Assembly (NCBI GenBank): GCA_947172645.1
Contig: CAMWBY010000002.1
Location: forward strand, 124,001-188,000
DNA length: 64,000 nt
Origin: an uncultured Lachnospiraceae bacterium
GTDB taxonomy: Bacteria > Bacillota > Clostridia > Lachnospirales > Lachnospiraceae
Direction of reading: 5' to 3'
Shown here in pieces: positions 46,582-55,744 of this stretch. The notes below the pieces were generated by a model. The model did no database searches. It was not told where the DNA came from and saw only the letters and a list, made by a program, of their open reading frames with translations. A program made the translations under genes and the position numbers. The first letter of the stretch is position 1; every line of letters begins with the position of its first letter.

Positions 46582-46682
46582 GGCAATTTACTCCCCGCGG
46601 AATTTTGACAAGATTTACATAATATTTGGGCTTTCACGCGATATTTAAAAACGCCCATCTGCCATATTTCGTTAAAATATGC

Positions 46683-46711
46683 TTGACTTTTTCAACCGTA
46701 ACTGACACAAT
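46683..46711 (+). promoter_or_regulatory. Promoter of the zinc-ribbon protein gene
   Basis: TTGACT, 17-bp spacer, CACAAT. It lies about 58 bp upstream of the start at 46769. Confidence 0.55.
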
Positions 46712-46768
46712 ACAAGTGCAACGTTACAATTTCAACATTCATTTTAGCAAAAGAAAGGGAATTTTACT

Positions 46769-47092
46769 ATGATGTACATGCACTATTGTAAGCGTTGCCA
46801 TCGGGTCTATATGCTGAACGGGCATAAGCAGTCCTGTCCGAAGTGCCGTGAGAGTATTGCGGAACTGAAAATCACTTATATGGATTATGTCACCATGGAT
46901 TCGGCAGAGCGGGAACATTTCTCTACCTGCTGTGCGGATGAAGAGCAGTTGCAGAAGCTAAGCACTACATACCGTATGTACAAATACAGTAAGTGGTACA
47001 AAGAACTGCAAGCCCCTTTTCCGCAAACCACAATTATTACCTATTCATTGGCTGACAGAACCCCGATGGAAGACGCTGTATCGATGGTCTGA
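46769..47092 (+). CDS. Small zinc-ribbon protein of unknown function
   Basis: 107 residues. Two CxxC pairs (CKRC at 7-10 and CPKC at 23-26) spaced as in a zinc ribbon, followed by a helical, Tyr-rich part without membrane segment. AAAGAAAGGG lies upstream. It is a single-gene unit with its own promoter and a strong terminator. I do not recognise a function; such proteins can bind nucleic acid or another protein. Its position between two surface-glycan units may be chance. Confidence 0.7.
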   Translation: MMYMHYCKRCHRVYMLNGHKQSCPKCRESIAELKITYMDYVTMDSAEREHFSTCCADEEQLQKLSTTYRMYKYSKWYKELQAPFPQTTIITYSLADRTPMEDAVSMV

Positions 47093-47117
47093 CCACCGCG
47101 TAACACTATCCGATGAA

Positions 47118-47159
47118 GAGCGTTTCCAAAAATCCACGGATTTTGGGAAACGCTCTTTT
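47118..47159 (+). terminator. Intrinsic terminator after the zinc-ribbon gene
   Basis: GAGCGTTTCC pairs with GGAAACGCTC, with AAAATCC/GGATTTT continuing inside, followed by TTTT. A long near-perfect stem 26 bp after the stop. Confidence 0.85.
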
Positions 47160-47292
47160 GCGCCAAAAAACAAAAGATTTTATTAAAAAGATGTACAAGC
47201 CATGGATTTTTATCAAATTTCATAGTACACTACATATAAATTGCGCTGTCCGGAATACAGGCAGGCACATGGGCAATATAAAGGAGGCAGTT

Positions 47293-48315
47293 ATGGAACA
47301 GAAACAAAACCAAAGCAAAAAAAACAGCCGCGAGGACGCTTCGCCCAAGAAGCAGGCAGGCAGGCAGATAAACTTACATATCATTCTTTTATGTGCCATC
47401 GTCCTTACCGTGGCATTTTCCGCCTACAGGCTATATATATGGAACAAAGGTGTTCCGTCCGACTACGACCCTACCGAGCAGACCGACGCTTTCGACGTGG
47501 AAGCGATGGACAATATCATTCCCCTTGCGCCCGACAAGTTGGAAGGGCGGGAAGACGATGGCGTAACTACTATCCTATGCCTCGGCGACGACCCTTTCTC
47601 CATGGACCAGGGAGAGGGCGGCCTGGCGGAGCAGATTGCCAAGAAGACAGGCGCCACCGTCCATAACGGCGCCTTTACCGGCACCACCATGGCAGCGCAG
47701 TTCGCCTCATACAACGACGGCTACATCCTGGACGCTTTCTCCTTCTCCTATGTGGCCGAAAGCCTGGCTTCCGGCAATTTCGACCTGATGAAGACGGCCG
47801 CTACCTACAGTTACGATGAAGCCTTCCCACGCACCACAGAAATGCTTTCCACCCTTGATATGAACACTGTGGACCTCATCTGCATTATGTATGACGGCAG
47901 CGACTATATCAACAGACGTCCCTGCGACGACCCCAACGACCCTTACGCAATCGTAACCTATACAGGGGCGCTGCGGTCAGGAGTGACAGCCATCCAGGAG
48001 GCTTACCCTCATATCCGCATCGTAGTAATGTCCCATACGTTCTGCCATACCATCAATGAGGAAGGCAACTTCGAGAACGGTGACCGGGTGGATTTGGGCA
48101 ACGGCACATTGAGCCATTACCTGCAGAAAGAACTGGACGCTTCCAGCGACTGCGGCGTCTCCCTGATTGATAACTTCTACGGTTCCATCAATGAGGACAA
48201 TTACCTGGACTACATGACAGATTATATCCATTTCAACGACGCAGGCCGGGAGCTGTTGGCGGACAGATTCGTGCAGTGCATCTTCCCCGACCTGACAGAG
48301 ACGGAATCCGAATAG
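47293..48315 (+). CDS. Membrane-anchored SGNH-like protein lacking the catalytic Ser
   Basis: 340 residues. A basic cytoplasmic N-terminus, a membrane anchor (~27-48), then an extracellular SGNH/GDSL-like domain. Block I reads CLGDDPFS, so the nucleophile position after Gly-Asp is Asp100 where Ser is expected. The C-terminal block DYIHFNDAG keeps the Asp and His. It may be an inactive or binding variant. AAGGAGG lies 5 bases before the ATG at 47293; the open frame runs 60 codons further 5', through the preceding terminator. It faces the MBOAT/SGNH pair, suggesting a role in surface acylation (inference). Confidence 0.75.
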   Translation: MEQKQNQSKKNSREDASPKKQAGRQINLHIILLCAIVLTVAFSAYRLYIWNKGVPSDYDPTEQTDAFDVEAMDNIIPLAPDKLEGREDDGVTTILCLGDDPFSMDQGEGGLAEQIAKKTGATVHNGAFTGTTMAAQFASYNDGYILDAFSFSYVAESLASGNFDLMKTAATYSYDEAFPRTTEMLSTLDMNTVDLICIMYDGSDYINRRPCDDPNDPYAIVTYTGALRSGVTAIQEAYPHIRIVVMSHTFCHTINEEGNFENGDRVDLGNGTLSHYLQKELDASSDCGVSLIDNFYGSINEDNYLDYMTDYIHFNDAGRELLADRFVQCIFPDLTETESE

Positions 48316-48347
48316 TCGGGGCTTATTCCTTATAAAGATAAAGCAAA

Positions 48348-48388
48348 AAGCCTTCCCGCATCTTCATCACGGCGATGCAGGAAGGCTT
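48348..48388. terminator. Bidirectional intrinsic terminator
   Basis: AAGCCTTCC pairs with GGAAGGCTT, extended by GCATC/GATGC. T-rich on the plus side (CTTGTTT) and TTTTGCTTT on the minus side. It lies between convergent SGNH genes. Confidence 0.85.
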
Positions 48389-48393
48389 CTTGT

Positions 48394-49464
48394 TTAATAT
48401 TCCACGGAAAACAATTCCTCAAAATCGAATCGTCCAATCATATCCCTTGTGTTGTCCAGGACTTCCTGCATCTGCGCCCCGCTGTGCACTTCGCATGTTC
48501 CGTCCGCAAAGCATTCCGTCATATAGCGGTTGATGTCCCTGTGGTAATGAGTATAATCCGCATAATGGTTCAAATCGGTCACAATCCATTCCTGGTCCGG
48601 GAAATAAAATATACGCACATTGTCATAAGCAGACAAGGTATCCGCAATAAATCTGTACTCCTCCATAGTCGCCTCAAGATGGTTCTCCTGTATCACATCA
48701 TTCCAATACAAAATACTATAGGGCGGGAAAAAGATATAAAAAACGGTATCCGGGTTTTTCTCGATATAAGGGCGGATATTGGCCTGTAAGTTCCTGTCCA
48801 CACTGGCGATATATTCGTCGGACGGCGTCTCTTCTTCCACCTTCTTTGGCGGTTCATAGTTATGCATCACCCATTGGATATTATAGTACTCATCCGTCCA
48901 CCAACTCTGGTAAACTGTAGACAAATCCGTCTTATCCGGGTCAGCCAAAGGACGCAGGATATAATTTAACACCACATCCTTGTTAAAAAGATACTGTACG
49001 TCATTGAGATAATTATCGTCGTAAAGATACGCCGGAATCGGATACTTCGTCTCGTCAACCCCTCCCGTATAGGTCATCACATCCACTCCCAGGAAGACCG
49101 ACTTCACCTTGTTTCCACTGCGGAAAATAATATCCATGATATTCGCCTGGTCTTTCGGATAAGCGCCGCTGTAATTCAGTTTGATTGTATCAAGGCCAAG
49201 CAGCTCCTCAAACCAGTCGGTATTGAAATTCACCGTCATGGACGACCCCAGGATAACACTGTCATATTCCATATGTTTAGCCATCCCCGGATTCTGGCTG
49301 AGTTGGTTGTCCACCAGATAAGGAAATTCCTCCAATGGTGCATGGTACTGGAAAAAGGGGTCCACATAAACCACCAATGCAGCGGTCCCCGCAAGCAACG
49401 CCACGAATACCGCCGCCAGGGATACCGTCCATTTTTTAAACCGATTACCGGAAATTCTCTTCAT
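48394..49464 (-). CDS. SGNH-type (DHHW-like) partner of the MBOAT acyltransferase
   Basis: 356 residues. A membrane anchor (~12-33), then an extracellular domain with VILGSSMTVNF (Ser nucleophile) near residues 68-78 and a C-terminal DYTHYH carrying Asp and His. This is the layout of AlgJ/DltD/DHHW-type proteins that act with MBOAT proteins to O-acylate polysaccharides. It is encoded 91 bp downstream of the MBOAT gene. The start is uncertain: ATG at 49464 or GTG at 49476, which has AAAAGGA just upstream. The open frame extends further 5' into the MBOAT gene. Confidence 0.75.
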   Translation of the reverse strand: MKRISGNRFKKWTVSLAAVFVALLAGTAALVVYVDPFFQYHAPLEEFPYLVDNQLSQNPGMAKHMEYDSVILGSSMTVNFNTDWFEELLGLDTIKLNYSGAYPKDQANIMDIIFRSGNKVKSVFLGVDVMTYTGGVDETKYPIPAYLYDDNYLNDVQYLFNKDVVLNYILRPLADPDKTDLSTVYQSWWTDEYYNIQWVMHNYEPPKKVEEETPSDEYIASVDRNLQANIRPYIEKNPDTVFYIFFPPYSILYWNDVIQENHLEATMEEYRFIADTLSAYDNVRIFYFPDQEWIVTDLNHYADYTHYHRDINRYMTECFADGTCEVHSGAQMQEVLDNTRDMIGRFDFEELFSVEY

Positions 49465-49555
49465 GTCCGTTTCCACGCTTTCCTTTTCACCTCCATGTCT
49501 GAGCAATTTTTGCGAAGTCCGCGAGCCAAATTTCAAATTTGACACTTTCCTTCCA

Positions 49556-51040
49556 TTAAAAATTAAAATACAGGAAAGTGCTGACCTTGGAGAAAGTGAG
49601 CACGCACCAGAGTGCAATCACGGCAAGGGCCGCCGCCGAAACAGGTTGAAACTTCATGCGTTCCACCCGTCCTGCCGCATTCCTCCCCAACACGGCAAGA
49701 TAAAGCCCTGCCGCCAGGATGACCCACATCAGGATGTATCTGCTGTAAGGCTTATCGTCAAGCCGCAGTACTTTGAGCACATACCAGAATTCGTCTACCT
49801 GGAAGCATTCTGCAAGCTCCATGGAAACTTTCTGCACCGTGCCCCGCAAAGCAACATGCAGCATCCGGTTCGCCTGGGCGATACTCTGCGCACGGAAATA
49901 GACCCATGCCACTCCCACATAACAAAAGAGCAACATACGTGACACATATGTCATAATTATATTTCCTACAGTTTTAGGCACGCGCAAAAGGCGCGGTTTG
50001 AGATTTTTTATCCAGAATCTTGTGAGCACATACAGCCCGCCGTGCATAGCGCCCCAGACAATATAATTCCACCCCGCCCCATGCCACAGACCGCTTAGAA
50101 GAAACACAACCATCAGGTTCCGGTACATCTTCGCCTGTCCTTTTCTGTTGCCGCCCAGGGGGATGTATACATATTTCGTAAAAAAACGATTCAGTGTAAT
50201 ATGCCATCTTTTCCAGAAATCAATGATGTTTCCTGCCTGATAAGGCGAATCGAAATTCACCGGAATCTCTATGCCGAGCATCCTGCCGATTCCCCGGGCC
50301 ATATCGCAGTAACCGCTGAAATCGAAATAGAGCTGTAACGTATAAAAAATAATGACAAGCGCCGCGTCCAGACGCCCAAGCAGTTCCAGGTTCCCGTACC
50401 CGTAATCCACACCCGCGCCGAAAACATCCGCAATCAGCACCTTTTTGGCAAGCCCCAGGATAAAAAGCGCAAGTCCTTTGGCAATCCGTTCCCAGTCTGT
50501 CCTTTCTTTTCCCATACGGGCAAATTGCGGAAGCATCTCCTCATGGCTGACGATAGGGCCTGCAATTAACTGCGGAAAGAACGACACAAACAGAGCGTAA
50601 TCGGTTAAGGTAGCATCCTTCACTTCCCCACGGTAAGTGTCCACGATAAAAGAAATCTGCTGGAACGTAAAGAAACTGATTCCCAAAGGCAACAGGATAT
50701 TTCGAAGCGCTATGGAAGTCCCAAACACCGTATTCACCGAAGAGAGGAAAAAATCAAAATATTTAAAATAAAATAAAACGCCCAGATTCGCCGCCACGGC
50801 TAAAACCATGACAAGGCGCCTCCTCCTATCCGACAATATCCGGTGAAATATGTAATTGCCCCCGATACTGCACACCATAATCAACAGATAGGCCACGTTA
50901 AAATACCCATAGAACCAGAAAGACATGGCAATCAAAAAAGCCTTGGCTGCCCTGACCTGTCCAAAATGCATCAGGCCATAATAGCCAAGGAGGCATATGG
51001 GGAAAAACAAAAATACAAAGATATAAGAATTAAATAACAC
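49556..51040 (-). CDS. MBOAT family O-acyltransferase (AlgI/PatA-like)
   Basis: 494 residues, about ten membrane segments. The core has FFPQLIAGPI, LYFDFSGYCDMARG, NFDSPYQAGNIIDFWKRWHITL and the catalytic His in LSGLWHGAGWNYIVWG. It carries acyl groups, usually acetyl, across the membrane for transfer to a surface glycan. The start is GTG at 51040 with GGAGG 8 bases upstream; MLFNSYIF is the usual family start. Paired with the following SGNH protein. Confidence 0.92.
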   Translation of the reverse strand: MLFNSYIFVFLFFPICLLGYYGLMHFGQVRAAKAFLIAMSFWFYGYFNVAYLLIMVCSIGGNYIFHRILSDRRRRLVMVLAVAANLGVLFYFKYFDFFLSSVNTVFGTSIALRNILLPLGISFFTFQQISFIVDTYRGEVKDATLTDYALFVSFFPQLIAGPIVSHEEMLPQFARMGKERTDWERIAKGLALFILGLAKKVLIADVFGAGVDYGYGNLELLGRLDAALVIIFYTLQLYFDFSGYCDMARGIGRMLGIEIPVNFDSPYQAGNIIDFWKRWHITLNRFFTKYVYIPLGGNRKGQAKMYRNLMVVFLLSGLWHGAGWNYIVWGAMHGGLYVLTRFWIKNLKPRLLRVPKTVGNIIMTYVSRMLLFCYVGVAWVYFRAQSIAQANRMLHVALRGTVQKVSMELAECFQVDEFWYVLKVLRLDDKPYSRYILMWVILAAGLYLAVLGRNAAGRVERMKFQPVSAAALAVIALWCVLTFSKVSTFLYFNF

Positions 51041-51106
51041 CGTCCCTACCTCCTGCACCTTGAAACGGCCGCCTGTCCAATCTGCATTGCACCATCCATA
51101 TCTGTC

Positions 51107-51874
51107 TCATCCTGTCGTCTCCGTATCCTGGTAAACCAAATATTCCCCTACCTGTCCATACAGGATATATCCATGGTCCGTCAAGGGCTCTTCCACTGCC
51201 CGGTCCGTCTTCAACACAATATAAGCGCAGGGATATTCTCTGGCCAGACGGGCAAATTCTTCCGTCTCAATCACATCCGCCTTCTCCATAGCTTCATACA
51301 TGGCATGATGGTAATCCCATCTTGCAATCAGCATTTCCCTGCCATAGGGCAGTTCTATGTTCGTACTGTACTGGCGCACATAATAAATCAAGTCCGCCGG
51401 CACAAGCACTGTGATGCGTCCCTCCTGCGGCTCGACCATATCCACAATATCTATCGCATCCTGGGGAAGATGGTATGCATTCTCCGCCTTCGTGATATGT
51501 TCGCTGTCATAGACATAACCGCCGCATAACACAATCAACGCGCCCATCACCACAAGGCCAACCCTGCGGAACCTGCCGCACAGACTAAGCACGCCATATG
51601 CGGTGACGATACTCATCTGCAAAAGCCACAGCAGACGGTAGTAGGTCTCCGAGTCTTCTAACAGCTTCACAAACAGCTTGCGGAACAAAGGACAGAAAAA
51701 CATCAAAAGAAGAAGCGTGGGCGCGTAAACAAAAACCGCCCGCCTGCGTTTATCCTTCTCCGCCAGCCACAGATACAACAGCATAAGAAGGTAAAGAAAC
51801 GCAAGATAACCGTTTTCATGGAATCCCATATAATTCTTAAAGATTACGACGCTCTCTAAAAAGATACCCCACAT
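51107..51874 (-). CDS. Polytopic membrane protein of unknown function
   Basis: 255 residues. Four or five membrane segments in the first ~125 residues, then a soluble ~130-residue domain with VLVPADLIYYVRQYSTNIELPYG. This resembles the C-terminal part of membrane proteins encoded next to DUF6077 genes. The start at 51874 has GGGGAG 6 bases upstream and lies 20 bp after the stop of the DUF6077-like gene, so the two probably act together or are one split protein. No catalytic motif was recognised. Confidence 0.6.
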   Translation of the reverse strand: MWGIFLESVVIFKNYMGFHENGYLAFLYLLMLLYLWLAEKDKRRRAVFVYAPTLLLLMFFCPLFRKLFVKLLEDSETYYRLLWLLQMSIVTAYGVLSLCGRFRRVGLVVMGALIVLCGGYVYDSEHITKAENAYHLPQDAIDIVDMVEPQEGRITVLVPADLIYYVRQYSTNIELPYGREMLIARWDYHHAMYEAMEKADVIETEEFARLAREYPCAYIVLKTDRAVEEPLTDHGYILYGQVGEYLVYQDTETTG

Positions 51875-51893
51875 AGACATCTCCCCTGTTTCG

Positions 51894-53147
51894 TCACCGC
51901 AACAGATAACTGTATCCCACAATCACATAAATAGCCATATAAATCACATTCGGGATGCATACCGCCCCCATCTTAAGAAGCACCCTGTAATCCCGTTCTA
52001 CCACCGCCAGGCAAAGAGCCGTGACGGCAATCAGAATGGATGCAAGGAACACCGCAATAGAACTGCACACCCCTGCCGACATATTGACGCATACAAACAC
52101 AAGCCACATGCCAGCCTCCGGGTGCCGCCTCTTGCCTGCGCTGCCATATATCCATAAAAACATCCAGAACAGCGCCGGAATCACTAAACTGCCCGCCACG
52201 GCCTTCCCCTGCCATGTCCTGGTCAGGAAAAAAGTCTCGTTGGTATAAATGGATACGTTCCCGAATATCTGGAACAGCGCCATCAGCACCATAAAAGCCG
52301 GAAGGTTTTCTTTATAAAACACGCTGTCCGCCTCTATCGCCTCCCTGGTTTTTCTGTCCATCTTCCCCTGCGGCGCACCGCGGCGTCTCCGCCTTATGCG
52401 TCTCTTCACGCCGATGCCAAAGAGTACTCTGCCCGCCTCATAGTAGACAAGATACCCAAGCGGTATCAATACGAGCGGCATAACGGAATGTGACACGATT
52501 GTCGCATGAATGCCGCTTCTTTTTGCAACAAAAGCAATCCACATCGGGAACACGGCCAGAGCGTGTCTGATGTCCAAATCCGTAGGCCTCCCCGTGTAAG
52601 GCAGGATACGGTACATGACGTCCGCCTGCTGCGCAATCAGGGATTCTACCACATAGTAGGCGTCGTCGCCGTCAAAAGACGCATAGGCCTCCGCCTTATA
52701 AAGCTGAAAGACGAGCAGAATAAAAAATAACAGCCATTCAATTCTCTCAGCCCAGGACATTTTCACGACATGCCTCACCCCACGCTCCAGAAGCCTTTTA
52801 ACCAAATTGACACCTATGTCGTCAATATTGTCGTCCCATCCGCTGCTGCCAAACATAAGCCCCGGCCGGTTCATCCGCCAGTTTCGGAAGACAAGCCAAA
52901 GCCCCGCCCCCGCACATAAAATTCCCAACACCGTAAAACACACGGACGCCGCCTTAAAATTATTGTATTTCACGAAGAGCACCGCCGGAATTGCCACCAC
53001 CTCAAATAACGCCCACATAACAAAATAACCGGCAAGCAGTACGAAGCCGGGATGTCTCTTCTTGGCAGATATGAAGTTCGCCGGAATAAAACCCATGCAG
53101 CCGGGCACGATAACCAGCCAGAATAACAAGCTAAGTATGTGTAGCAT
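51894..53147 (-). CDS. DUF6077-like polytopic membrane protein
   Basis: 417 residues, about nine membrane segments. Features seen are ASFDGDDAYYVVESLIAQ and TNETFFLTRTWQGKA in loops, as in the DUF6077 family found near glycan genes of Lachnospiraceae. Function unknown; the pattern of long hydrophobic helices with short polar loops would fit a GT-C-type or glycan-handling membrane protein. The ATG at 53147 has GAGGA 9 bases upstream. Encoded between two GT4 genes and the smaller membrane protein in one direction. Confidence 0.65.
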   Translation of the reverse strand: MLHILSLLFWLVIVPGCMGFIPANFISAKKRHPGFVLLAGYFVMWALFEVVAIPAVLFVKYNNFKAASVCFTVLGILCAGAGLWLVFRNWRMNRPGLMFGSSGWDDNIDDIGVNLVKRLLERGVRHVVKMSWAERIEWLLFFILLVFQLYKAEAYASFDGDDAYYVVESLIAQQADVMYRILPYTGRPTDLDIRHALAVFPMWIAFVAKRSGIHATIVSHSVMPLVLIPLGYLVYYEAGRVLFGIGVKRRIRRRRRGAPQGKMDRKTREAIEADSVFYKENLPAFMVLMALFQIFGNVSIYTNETFFLTRTWQGKAVAGSLVIPALFWMFLWIYGSAGKRRHPEAGMWLVFVCVNMSAGVCSSIAVFLASILIAVTALCLAVVERDYRVLLKMGAVCIPNVIYMAIYVIVGYSYLLR

Positions 53148-53160
53148 ACGCAATCTTCCT

Positions 53161-54261
53161 CTATTTAGAAGCCATGACTTTCATGAATTGTCCCGCACAG
53201 TAAACATTCGAAAGCTTTTCGCGGTAGCGGACACAGTTTTGCGCATACACTGCATAATCTGCGCAAATCTCCTCAAGCGTCTCTTCGCCCCAATTTTCCT
53301 TGACGATGCCAAGTTTTTCTTTCTCAATATAATAAGCGTTATAAGGCACAGGCGTGGTGACCACAGGCGTTCCTGCCGCGATACTCTCCGCGACGGACAC
53401 CATGTTATTGTCCTTCTCGGTGGACACAAGAAGGGCCTGGGACTGTGCCACCAAAGGCAGCAGTTTGTCATGGGTAAGCTGCCCGCAGAAAATAATGCTT
53501 TCTTCCATACGAAGACGCTTTACCTGGGCTTTCAATTCCGCTTCCAGTTCTCCCCTGCCTATAATATATAATTTGTATTCCCGATGCCCCTTATTCCAAA
53601 ACTTCGCAAAACTGTCTATCGTCCTGTCAATCCTTTTCCTGCCGATTAACTGTGACACCGCCACAAACTGGCTATTTCTCTGCGGCGCCTGCATTGCGGC
53701 TATCTTTTCTGTCTCTACGCCATGGTCTATGACCGTATCAGACACATTGCAAGTAAAATGCCTGATAAAGTCCGCCGCCGCTTTAGACCTTGGGATGACA
53801 GTCACCCTGCGCATCAAGAACCTGGCCACCAGATTGTACCAAACCTTGGACGGCATCTGGCGCAGCATATTGTTATGTTTCGCCAGCTCATGCCATACCA
53901 CCGCCTTATCCGGGCATACCCGCGCCACGGTATAGGACCATGTGGCAAACATCTCGCTGGATATAATATAATCGTATTCCGTGTGTTTTCTCAGAAATCC
54001 ACGCAGCCCTGGCATATAAGGGAAACATCTGGGCTGGAATACCCGGTGCATAACCGTATCCATAAAGACAACGGGAAAATCATATGCCTCTTCCTTCTCC
54101 GGGCGGTAATCCCGGGCGGCAATCAATGTCACCTGCTGTCCCTTCTTCAAAAATCCCAGGCAGAGCGTGTAAATCATCGTATCCTTGATGGACTGTACCC
54201 TGGGGATTCGATTGGTCTCCGATGTATATAAAATTGGGTTGATAATGAGTATACGACTCAT
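53161..54261 (-). CDS. Family 4-type glycosyltransferase
   Basis: 366 residues, GT-B fold. An N-terminal Rossmann domain with acceptor region and a C-terminal domain with FVAVSQLIGRKRIDR, IIGRGELEAEL and SVAESIAAGTPVVTT, which carries the donor-binding Glu. The start overlaps the stop of the upstream GT4 gene by 4 bp (ATGA), with AGGAAAGAGG upstream, so translation is coupled. It probably adds a sugar to a lipid-linked glycan; donor unknown. Confidence 0.88.
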   Translation of the reverse strand: MSRILIINPILYTSETNRIPRVQSIKDTMIYTLCLGFLKKGQQVTLIAARDYRPEKEEAYDFPVVFMDTVMHRVFQPRCFPYMPGLRGFLRKHTEYDYIISSEMFATWSYTVARVCPDKAVVWHELAKHNNMLRQMPSKVWYNLVARFLMRRVTVIPRSKAAADFIRHFTCNVSDTVIDHGVETEKIAAMQAPQRNSQFVAVSQLIGRKRIDRTIDSFAKFWNKGHREYKLYIIGRGELEAELKAQVKRLRMEESIIFCGQLTHDKLLPLVAQSQALLVSTEKDNNMVSVAESIAAGTPVVTTPVPYNAYYIEKEKLGIVKENWGEETLEEICADYAVYAQNCVRYREKLSNVYCAGQFMKVMASK

Positions 54262-55316
54262 CGCCTCTTTCCTCCCGCCAAGGCAAGGAACTTATCCGCT
54301 ATCTGTTCCACACGGTTCCTCTCCTGCAATTTACGCCCTTCCCTGCCAAGAGCCGCGCCAAACGCCTCGTCATCCGCAATCCGGCACATCGCCGCCCGCA
54401 GCGCCTCTTTCTCTCCCACAGGCACTAGCAGCCCGTTCACGCCGTCCTCAATATACATCTTTGAGCCGCCGATGGGACAGTCTGTGGCAATCACAGGGAT
54501 GCCAAGCGCAAGCGCCTCCAACATGGAGTTGGAAATTCCTTCATAGTCGGAGGAGAGCACATACATTGCCGCACTGTTAATCTCCTCCTTTACCTTACCC
54601 GAAAAACCGCGAAACCGAACCTGTTCCCTGACGCCAAGCGTTGCCGCAAGCCGTTTCAGTTCCTCTTCCAGTTCTCCCTTGCCATATATGTCTAATGTGT
54701 AATCCTCATGAGTCTCGGCAAACGCTGCAAATGCCTGAATCAGTAACTTATGATTCTTCTGAGGCTCCAACCGTCCCACCGCTGCAATTCTGCGCTCCCG
54801 CTTTCCCTCATAGGGCTGTAAAGAGCCGATATCTACCGGATTCGGCACCACCGTAGACTTTTTCACAATGCCTGCCGGGAATCCGCCCACCGCATCCTCC
54901 GTCTGGCATACCACCACATCCGCAAAGCGGTAAGCTCCATTCCTGATTTTCTTATGGTCATAGCGGTTAGGGTCGTTGCGCTCCGACACGAGGAAGAAAT
55001 GTCTCTGCCCAAACGCAGCGATAGCGGAAAAGACGGCTCCCATCACACTGAACGCCCATATCTGGCACCCCTTATTCCTGGCATAATACTGCCGCATCCT
55101 GCCAAGCCGCTTTAACCTGTCCGCTATCCGCCCACCGGAGGGGCCGCCGACGCTCACTACCTCAATCCGTTCATCCAGAGGATATGCAGTCTCATCCCCT
55201 GCAAACAAAAGTATGGCAGTCTCGATTCCCCTGCGGCAGTATTCATTGGCGAGAAGGGACACCACACGCTCCGTCCCGCCTCCCGGCATGTCCGGAATGA
55301 CAAATACAATTTTCAT
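54258..55316 (-). CDS. Family 4 glycosyltransferase
   Basis: 352 residues, complete GT-B enzyme. The N-terminal loop is PDMPGGGTERVV and the C-terminal domain has IAAVGRLEPQKNH, DIYGKGELEEEL and SSDYEGISNSMLEALALGIPVIAT with the EX7E-type donor site. GGGAGAGAGA precedes the ATG. It is the first gene of the unit 55316-51107 (two GT4, two membrane proteins). Confidence 0.92.
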   Translation of the reverse strand: MKIVFVIPDMPGGGTERVVSLLANEYCRRGIETAILLFAGDETAYPLDERIEVVSVGGPSGGRIADRLKRLGRMRQYYARNKGCQIWAFSVMGAVFSAIAAFGQRHFFLVSERNDPNRYDHKKIRNGAYRFADVVVCQTEDAVGGFPAGIVKKSTVVPNPVDIGSLQPYEGKRERRIAAVGRLEPQKNHKLLIQAFAAFAETHEDYTLDIYGKGELEEELKRLAATLGVREQVRFRGFSGKVKEEINSAAMYVLSSDYEGISNSMLEALALGIPVIATDCPIGGSKMYIEDGVNGLLVPVGEKEALRAAMCRIADDEAFGAALGREGRKLQERNRVEQIADKFLALAGGKRR

Positions 55317-55503
55317 TCTCTCTCCCTCTGCTCCGCAGTGCTAGTGCACTGGCACGTTCATTTTCAGGCAAATAGCGCTGAATGAATTTTCAGTCTGTAA
55401 GGCGGCTGAATGAGGCGATGCGGTGGCATCGTTGAATGAAGCCAACGCAACAGATGGAAATTCAGGCAAGCAATTTGTCGAAAGATGAACATGTCAGTAC
55501 ACA

Positions 55504-55626
55504 AGCTCGCTTTCGCTCACTCGCGGGCTTCGCCCTATCATAATGCAAGCTTACAAAACCGCCTGCAAGCTTACAAAACCGCCTGCAAGCAGTCGGTTTG
55601 GCTTCTTGCATTATGGCACTGCTCAT
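55504..55626. repeat. Conserved-flank hairpin element, copy 2, with internal 20-bp duplication
   Basis: CATAATGCAAG (55539-55549) pairs with CTTGCATTATG (55605-55615). The borders TCGCCCTATC and GGCACTGCTCAT match copy 1 at 37672-37752. Inside, a 20-bp unit GCAAGCTTACAAAACCGCCT is present twice in tandem. The remaining spacer 55317-55503 holds small hairpins (CAGTGC/GCACTG, GCGATGC/GCATCG) and three TGAATGA motifs. No gene was seen in 55317-55744. Confidence 0.85.
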
Positions 55627-55744
55627 TGCCATCGCGTACATTATACCATACTGTACAATTTCCCGCAAATGTGGTAGACTTATTTCTGTTACTATGGTTT
55701 TTATGAAAGGGTATAAATTCTATACTTGAATGTGAGGGTATTCC

